DNA of 64,000 nt from JAWLFY01 sp041685355 (GTDB lineage Bacteria > Planctomycetota > Planctomycetia > Pirellulales > Pirellulaceae), in assembly GCA_041685355.1 (NCBI GenBank), contig JAWLFY010000010.1, forward strand, positions 1-64,000, written 5' to 3'. Made by a program: the position numbers and the translations under genes. This document shows positions 10,801-19,800 of this stretch, one piece after another (the stretch's first letter is position 1; each line of letters starts with the position of its first letter). The notes beneath the pieces were generated by a model. The model was not told the DNA's origin. It saw only the letters and a program-made list of their open reading frames with translations, and made no database searches.

Positions 10801-13800
10801 TTCTCGCAAAACAACGATCATCTCTTCACGGTCAATCCGTTTCGCTCCGAGCGTTACCTGACTCGCGTCACGGGCGGGAACCGGTGGCTCGCCGGCCAGA
10901 ACGACGTGCAAGACATCGAGATCCGTTCGGACGGTCGGATGTTCGGCGTGCGGCGTCTCGAAGACGCCAACGATACCGTCGGCGCACTAGTCGAACTCGA
11001 TCCCGCGACCGGTGCGATCCTATCGACCCAGAACGACAATATCCCCGGCCGCTCACCGACCCCGAACGTCTCGAACCTGAATAACAACCTCGGCGGTGCG
11101 CTCACGCGGGCGGAGGAGTTCACGACGTCGGACGAGATCGACGCGTTCACCTTCCGGCGAACCGGCACCTCCGGACCGGCGTCGGCGCCTGTCCCCGATT
11201 ACCACGTCTACTACGCGGTCCGCGAAGCCGACAACAGTTCGAAACTGTATCGCGGCCGGGAGAACGGCGACGCCTCGCCGGCGGCCGCGACCGGTGGGAA
11301 TCCTCGGTTCGGGAACGTCGGCGACATCCAACGGATGGGAGTCGCGCACGCCTCGACGACGCTGCAATTCCAGAGCGACGGGGACGACCCCGATATCGCT
11401 CGCGTGCGGGTGGAGGCGAAGGTCGCCGGTCCGGCGGGGGACGCGATCCGTCTGGTCATCAGCCGTCCCGACAATACGAACGCGTCGGTCACCAACGTCG
11501 TCGGGAACACGATCTTCCTCAATATCGGCGGTACCGGTGGCCCGCCACCGACCGCCGGACCGACCGTCCAAGCGATCGTCGACGCGATCAACGGGGACGA
11601 GGACGCGAGAGGATTGGTGACCGCGGTGATCGTCGGCGGCAACGACAACGGGAACGGCCCGAACGGTACGGTCGCCGCCAGCAGCCCCAGCGGGACGATC
11701 GAGCTCGAAGGGGGCGCCGGGACGCCACTCGACGGGTACGTCACGGGACTCTCGTTCGGCAACTTCTTCGGCGGGGGTCCTTTGTTCGGGGTGACCACCG
11801 GCGGCGAATTCTTGAGCATCGAGAGGACATCCGGGACGGCGACCGTTTTGAATCAAGAACCGGGCGTCCGATACACGGGGTTGACGCTCGGGCCGCAGAA
11901 CGTCAACGACGGCCAGTTCGCCCGAACGCTGTTCGCGGTGACCGCGGCGGGTGAGATCCACGCTTACGACACCGGTGGCAACCGGCTGGCCGTGTTCGAG
12001 GGGGGGGCCATGTCGGCGTCGACGTCGGGGCTCAGTGCGTCCGCGGTCGGCCTGACGTTCTCGCCGCTCGATTTCAACCTTTGGCACCCGACGCTCAAAC
12101 GCGGGGCCGACGACGGGCACGGGATCGAGTCCGCCCCCGATGACTCGAGAGTTCCCGAGGACAACGACGTCACCTACACCTCCCCGGGTAGCGACCGAGA
12201 CCGCGAGCGAACCGAGGCCGATGGCGGGATGAGCCTGCATTTCGGGTTCGAGGATTGGAGCAACAGCGAGAACAATAATTCTCAGGACTACCTCCGGTAT
12301 CTCGACAGCGTCAACGCGCAGTACGGAATCCTCAACGAGACCCAGCACGCCGACCTGAGCAGCAACCCGACGATCGCCGGGACATACAACTTTCCCGGCG
12401 GCGCATTGGGTTCGCTCCAATCGAGCCCGTTCTCGCTCGTAGGTTCTGGTTCCGCCGACCGGCCCACGCTGTATTTCAATTACTTCCTTGAAACGGAGAA
12501 TCATCCCGGGTCGAACACCGATTCGGATGTCAACGACCCGTTCCGCGACAGCGCGCGGGTCTTCGTTTCCGCCGACGGCGGTGCGTCGTGGAACCTTGTC
12601 GCGACGAACAACTCGCGGCTCAGTGATCCGAGTGTCGGCGACACCGACGCGGAATTGGCCGGATTCGTATCCCATCGCTCCGACGCCGGACTGAACAGTG
12701 AATCGCCGCGACCGCGGTCGCACCAAATCGTGCAGGAGCTGTTCGACAACACCGGCCAGTGGCGTCAGGCCCGCATCGACCTGTCCGACTACGCCGGACA
12801 ACCGAACGTCCGGCTGCGGTTTGACTTCAGCACCGCCGGAGCGATGCGTGACGCGTCACTCGGCAGCGTCGACAGCGATTTCGGCGAGTTCAGCAGCCCC
12901 GGAAACGACCCACGGTCGATCCGCAGTCTGAATAACGCCTTCGAAGGGATCTACATCGACGACATCCTGGTCGGGTACGCCGAACGGGGCGAGATGGTCA
13001 CCGGGGTCCGCGACGCCGACGCGACGATCACGGACCTCCGCGGCGGCGGGACGCGGACGTTGAACCGAGACCCCGATCAGTTCCCGGACGTGCTGAGCGG
13101 ACCGTATCAACTGGAGATTCGCCGCGCGGATGACGTCGCCGCTCTCGTTCCCGACGAAGGGATCGCGATCGTCAACACGTTCGACACCAACGTTCGCCAC
13201 GTCGACGAGCTCGAGTTGACGGCTGAGGTCGATTTCGAACCGGGGGTGTCACTCGACCTGTCGTTGCCGGGCGTGATCACGGTCGACGGGATGTCGGTTC
13301 CGGATTCGGTGTTGACGCCGTGGGAGGTGTCGGACGTCGATCCGATCGACGGCACCCGGTCGCTCCGCTCGGGCGAACTCGTCTCCGGTGCCGGCGAGGT
13401 CGCGTCGGTCTATCACACCGACCCCGGCGAACTCGGATCGACCGACGACGGTGGCGGATTGATCAGTTTCACCTACCGCGTTCGCAGCGCCGAAGAGTTG
13501 CACGGGTTGATGTTCCTGATCGACGGCGTGCCGCAGTTGGTCGTTCCGCCGGTGGCGCCGGACGAACTCGATCCCGGTTCCCCCGGCAGCCCGCTCGCCT
13601 CCGGAGATACCGGACGGGTGACGGTTCGATTCCCGTTCCAAAGCGGCGATTCGACGTTCACCTGGGTCTACAACTTCTTGGAAGATCAAGACCAGGCGGC
13701 GGGCGAAAACCGCGCCTGGATCGACGACATCCAAATCCTGCAGGGCGGCACCGGGTTCGACGCCGATCGCAACCGCGATCGCCAGCAAGGCGTGTTCGTG

Positions 13801-16800
13801 ATCGACTCGAACGTCATCCGGGACTCCGGCACGGTCGGGTTCAACGTCCAGCCGGGATCGCTCGAGGCGGCTGGCGGCGTCCCTCACCCGGCGCCGACGA
13901 TCAACTTCGCCCAGCGGAACGACGACCGACTGATCCCCGGCGTCGTGATTCAGAACAACTTGATCACGGGCAGCTCGGCGATTCGCTTCGCCGGCGAACC
14001 GACTTCGGTCGCCCAACGCCCCGTCCCCTTTGGCCGGATCGTCAACAACACGTTGGTCGGCGATGGCGGCGGCAGCGGCGTGCAAGTGGTCGGGTTGGCG
14101 AGCCCCACGCTGCTCAACAACATCATCACCGGATTTGGGACCGGGATCGGCGGGGCGACCGGCAGCACCGTCGTGCGATCGAACCACTTTCAGGACAACG
14201 GCAGCAACGGCCCCATCGGGACCGACCCGATCTTGGCCGCTTCGACCGCCCCGCTGTTCATCGACGCCGCCGCCGACAACTACATCCTGGACGCCGCGTC
14301 GCTCGCGGTCGACAGCTCGCTCAACACGCTTCAAGACCGCTTTAACTACGTCAACTTCAAGGACGAACTCGCGATCCCGCCGAGCCCGATGCGTGCCCCC
14401 GATCGCGACCTGTTCGGACAACTTCGCGTCGACTCGTCGAGTGGGCAATCGGGCGGCGGTTCGCAGGTGTTCAAGGACCGTGGGGCGATCGACCTGGCCG
14501 ACCAGGACCGTCCCTACGCCGTCCTCCGCAACCCGGTGGATAACGACCAAGCGGGCCTCGATCGGGATCCGAACGCGACCGTGGTGTGGGCCACCGATTC
14601 GATCCTCGAGGATTTCCGGATCTTCCTTGGCGACGGGAGAAATCCCGATTCACCCCAAGAAGGAACGGGAGTGGATCCGTTGACGGTCACCAGCGACTCG
14701 GTGGAGGTCCGCCAGAACGGACGGCTGCTGGTCGAAGGGGTGGACTACGTGTTCGCGTTCAACGCGTCGACCCGCGAGATGCGATTGACGCCGCTGTCGA
14801 CCTTGTGGGAACCGTCAAGCGTTTACGACATCACGCTCGACAACAACGCGATCACCGACCGCGTCGGCAAACGGCTGCGCGGCAATCGCGAAGACGGTTC
14901 GACCGCCTTCACCGTGATCTTGCCCGATGTCGCGCTCGACTTTGGCGACGCCCCCGCGAGCTACGGTACGCTTCTGGTCGACAACGGGGCGCGGCACGCT
15001 TGGATCGATGACGCGACGCCCCGGCTCGGAACCACCGTCGACCGCGAGCAAGACGGACAACCGTTCGCCGCTGTCGGCACGGGAAGTCCCGCGACGGGCG
15101 GTGATGACCTTCCGCCACCCGTGCGGGTCACCTCGACGGTCGACCCCGCGGCGTTGCTGGTTACCGGCGACGGAACCGACGAGGCGTCGTTGCGGTTCCT
15201 GGCGGGGGCCGTCCCCGCGAGTGGCGATACGATCGTCATCAATCTCGGACGCGGCCCGATCGTGTTCGAGTTCGTCCCGGTCGGGGTCGCGCCGACCCCG
15301 GGGAATCTCGCCGTCCGCTTCGACCCGGTCGATTCTCCGGATGCCCTCGCCGCGGAACTCCACACACAGCTCGCCGAGGCGTTGCTCGGACCGGGCGATG
15401 CGATCCGCGTCGAACTCGACCCTGATGACCACACGACCGTGTCGGTCCATGCCGCTGACGACGAAGATGGGGTCGCCGTCGGCACGTTGAACGACGGAAT
15501 CGATCGCGTCGTGTTCCTCGATCCTGGGACCGAGGAAACCACAAACGACGCCACCGACGTGCTCGGGTTTCTCAACCCGCTCGACCCGGCCGGCGCCCGC
15601 GTCGCCGTCGAGGTGGCCGGATCCGGGTTCCTCGACGTGTGGATCGATTTCGACGGTGACGGGTCGTTCCACCCGTCCCAAGAACGGGTCATGGATCGCG
15701 TCGCCGTCAACGAAGGCTGGAACGTGCTGACGATTCACACGCCCCCGGAGGCGAACGAAGGCGAGACGTACGCGCGGTTCCGACTCTCGCCCGAGGGTGG
15801 GCTGTTGCCGACGGGATTAACGGTCGGCGGCGAGGTGGAGGATCACGTCGTCGAGGTGATCTCGGTCCCGCTGCCCGTCCCGAACGACGATCGCTACGAG
15901 ATCGCGGAGAACAGCGTCGTCAGTCCGGGCAGCGTTCTCGACACCGTCGTCGCCGCGTTCCCCTCGGTGCTCGATTCCGACACGATCGACGACGCCAACT
16001 TTACGCCGATCGACGTGATCGTCGACCAACCGCCGTCGTTCGCCGCCGACTTCGAACTCGATCCCCGCACCGGGCACTTCCGCTACCAGCCGCTGCCGAA
16101 CTTCGTGGGGATCGATACCTTTACCTACCGGTTGGCGAATCAGGCGGCGGCCGCCGAGACGGTTCTTCCGTCGACCCTGTTCGCCACGGTCTCGATCGAC
16201 GTCCGGCCCGTCAACGATCCGCCGCTCGCCCAGGACCAATCCTTCACGACCCGTGAGGACACGTCGGTCACGGTCACCGCGGACGAGCTGCTCCAAGGGG
16301 CCGTGCCGCACTTCGACCCGTTGTTCCCCGTCGACGGGGCGGAGGCGCCGTTCGACGAATCGAACCAGTCTTTGCGAGTGGTTTCGGTCCAGGCCGGTTC
16401 GACGACCGTCACGGCGGCCAACGCCGAGGACGGTCCGTTCGCCACCGAGAACGGGGTGATCACGGCCACGTTCGACCAATCGACCGGGTGGCTCGTCGAA
16501 CTCGCATACCTGCCCAACACCGACCTGAACCGGGACAACGCGGATTTCGTTCCCTTCGGCAGCGATTCGGTGTTCGATCGGTTCGATTTCACGATCGAGG
16601 ACGACGGCGTTTCGATCGACCCCGCGACGTTCGATCCCGTGACCGGTGAAGTGCTGGCCGATGTCTCCGTTTCCGGGACACCTCGGACGCACGTCGCAAC
16701 CGCGGTGCTCGACGTTTCGCCCCAAAACGACGACCCGGTCGCCGTCAGCGATTACGTCTCCGTCGGCACGATCGGGGCCGGAGTGACCGACGCTCCCGTC

Positions 16801-19800
16801 GACCCGTCGACCGATTGGGGCCAGTACCTGACATCACTCGACAGCGACGCCGACGACGTCACGATCCCGATCCCGACCGAAGACGAACCGCTGGTGATCC
16901 CCGCGGCGTTCTTGCTGCGGAACGACCAGTCCGGACGGTCGACGGCGGCGGACGAAGTCGATTTCGTCAACGACAACGACGGCCCGTTGACCGTGGTCTC
17001 GGTCGAAATGGTGACCCCCGGGGATGCGACGGTATCGATCGACGAGGACGGGAATATCGTGTTCGTCCCGCCGACGCACGAGTTCGGCGAGATCGTTTTC
17101 CGTTACGTGGTCGAGGACCAAGGCGTTAACGAAGAGGTCGACGGGACCCGAGTCGAGTCGCCGCTGACGCACGAGGCGACCGTCACCGTGATGGTGCAGC
17201 CCGTCAACGATCGGCCCGTCGGCTTCGATCGGTCGCTCCGATTCGACGAGTCTTCCGATCCCGGCGCGAGCGGTCCGTACACGTTCACCCCCGACGATCT
17301 GCTCCTCGGGTCGGTCGATGAGACGCCCGCTCGCCCCGGGCCGTCATCCGACGACTTCCCGTTCCCGTTCGACGAGTCGGAGCAATCGTTGCGAGCGGTC
17401 CGCTTCCGCACCGATGCCGGGGCTGTCGACGTCGCCGATCTGGACGATTTCACCGGCCCCGGAACTGGCAACGGGACGTTGTCGCTCGCGAGCGACGCCG
17501 GAGGAACGTTCGAATTCGACTTCGTCGACGGGGCGTTTGTCGAAGGACGATTTGTGACGTCCGACGACTACAACGAACGGACGCCGTTCGCCACCGTCGA
17601 ACGACTCTTCTTCACCATCGAAGATGACGGATTGGCAACCGACCCGCAGACGGGCGAAGTGGTCACGCTCCCCACCCGTAGGGCCGAGGAAGCGAGCGAA
17701 TTGGCCATCCACGTCACCGAAGCGAACGACGCGCCGGTGTTCGAAATGCCGGAATTGCTTGAGTTCGACGAGAACGAAGGGGAACCGGTCGTCGTGTCGG
17801 AATTCCTGTTCGACGTCGCGCCGGGCCCGTTCACCGCCCTCGACGAACTCGAACGCCAAAGCATCGAGATCTCGGTCGACCCGATCAACGTCCCGGACGG
17901 GATGATGACCGATTTGCCGGCGTTCGAATTGTTCGGATCCGCTGACGGTTGGGTCGACGGCGACGGAAACCCGCTCGTCACGGCGACGCTGACCGTGTTC
18001 CCGGCGGCCGACGCGTTCGGCTTTGCGGTTTACCAAGTGACTCTCCGCGACGACGACCCAGACAACCCGCGTGAGTTCAGTCGAACCGTGACGATCGCGA
18101 TCCACCCGGTCAACGACGCGCCGGCTGCGTTCGACCGGGCGATGCGCGACGTCGAATCGGTCGAAGCCGACGGCGAGACCACCGTCATTCCGTTCGACGC
18201 CGATCGGCTGATCCTCGGTGACGATGTCGACGAAATCGGCTCCGTGCCCGGCGTGTTCCCTGACGACCTCGACGAACCGTACAACGAACAAGAACAGTCG
18301 TTGCGGGTGGTCCGGTTTGAGGTCCCCGGCGCCGACCCGATCGACGTCGATATCGACGAACCGGGGCTGGTCGACGGAAGCGGCGAAGTGACCCGAACGA
18401 CGCCGACCGGCGCGACGCTGACGTTCCTGTTCGATTCCGGTGCGTTCGTCTCCGGCACGTACGAACCCGCCGTCGATTACAACGAGCGGACTCCGTTCGA
18501 CCCGACCGACACGTTCACCTATGTGATCAAGGACGACGGTCAAACGACGCTCCCCGGAAGCGGGTTCGTCGAGTACGACGGCAGCGATGTCGATTCGACG
18601 ATCTTCATTCCCGAACTGCGGTCGGAAGCGGCGACCGTGACCTTCACGATCGGACGGGCGAACGACCCGCCGGTGTTCGATTTCGAATCCGAAGTTCACG
18701 TTCTGGAACGGGATGACAACGGCGAAACCGTGATCGCGGATTGGGCCACCGGCGTGTTGCCGGGCCCGGAGACGGCACTCGACGAGTTGCAGCGGCAATC
18801 CGTCTCGTTCGAGTTTGTCGCCGACGCCTCCGATGTGCCCGCCGGTCTGTTTCAGATGGATCCGCTGGTGTCGCCCGACGGGACGTTGTCGGTCTTCCCC
18901 TCGCCCGACGCGGTGGGGACGGCGACGATCGTGATGCGGGCAACCGATTTCGAAGATGACCCGGAATTCGTGCCGCGAAGCACCGAGGTCACGTTCTCGA
19001 TTGACGTCCAACCGGTCAACGACCCGCCGCGGATTGCCCCCGATAGGATCGGAGAGTCGGACGCGTTGGACTCCGACACCGCGTATGCCGTGGGACCCGA
19101 CGGGACGGTCCGATACACGCTTCGCGAAGACAACACGCAAGCCGACGCGTCGACGACGGAGTTCACGATCCCGCTGCGGCGAGACGGTGGGTCCGGATTC
19201 GACCTGATCGGTCTGTTGGACGTCTTCGAAGTCGGGCCTGCGAACGAGGCATCCGACGATTTCCCGGGCGGATCGCAAGTCCTCTCGCTCGAAGGCTTCG
19301 AGGCGACAACGGCGCTCGGCGGTACCGTGACGCTTGCGGTCAACTCCGTTGGCGATCCGGAATTGCTCTACGCTCCGCCTCAGGATTACAACCGGGATCA
19401 GGGCGACGTCGACTTTTTCGAATACACGGTGATCGACGAAAGTCTGAGCGGTGGCGAAACCTATCAACCGGGCGGCTCACCCTTCATCGAAGGGACGTTG
19501 ATCGAAGACCGTCTTACGGCAGCCAATCGCGTCGAATTCGAATTGACACCCGTCAACGATCGTCCCGAATTCGAATTGGCGACGACCTACGTCGAGGCGG
19601 CCGAAGACACACCCTCGGTGCAGGTTTCGGACGTCGCGATCGAAATCGTCGCCGGGCCGTCGACGGCATCGGATGAGCGGTCGGGGCCGACCGCCCAGAG
19701 CGTCTCGTTCGAGGTCATCCCGATCGATTTCGTCCCGGGCGGCCCCAATGATCCGTTCGGGGCCGGACTGCCGCAAATCTCATCAACGGGCGAATTGACG

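Noticed and set aside
17344..19467. 707-residue minus-strand frame inside the giant gene
   Set aside because: Antisense shadow with no recognisable motif, no Shine-Dalgarno and no promoter; the plus strand codes conserved cadherin-like repeats there.
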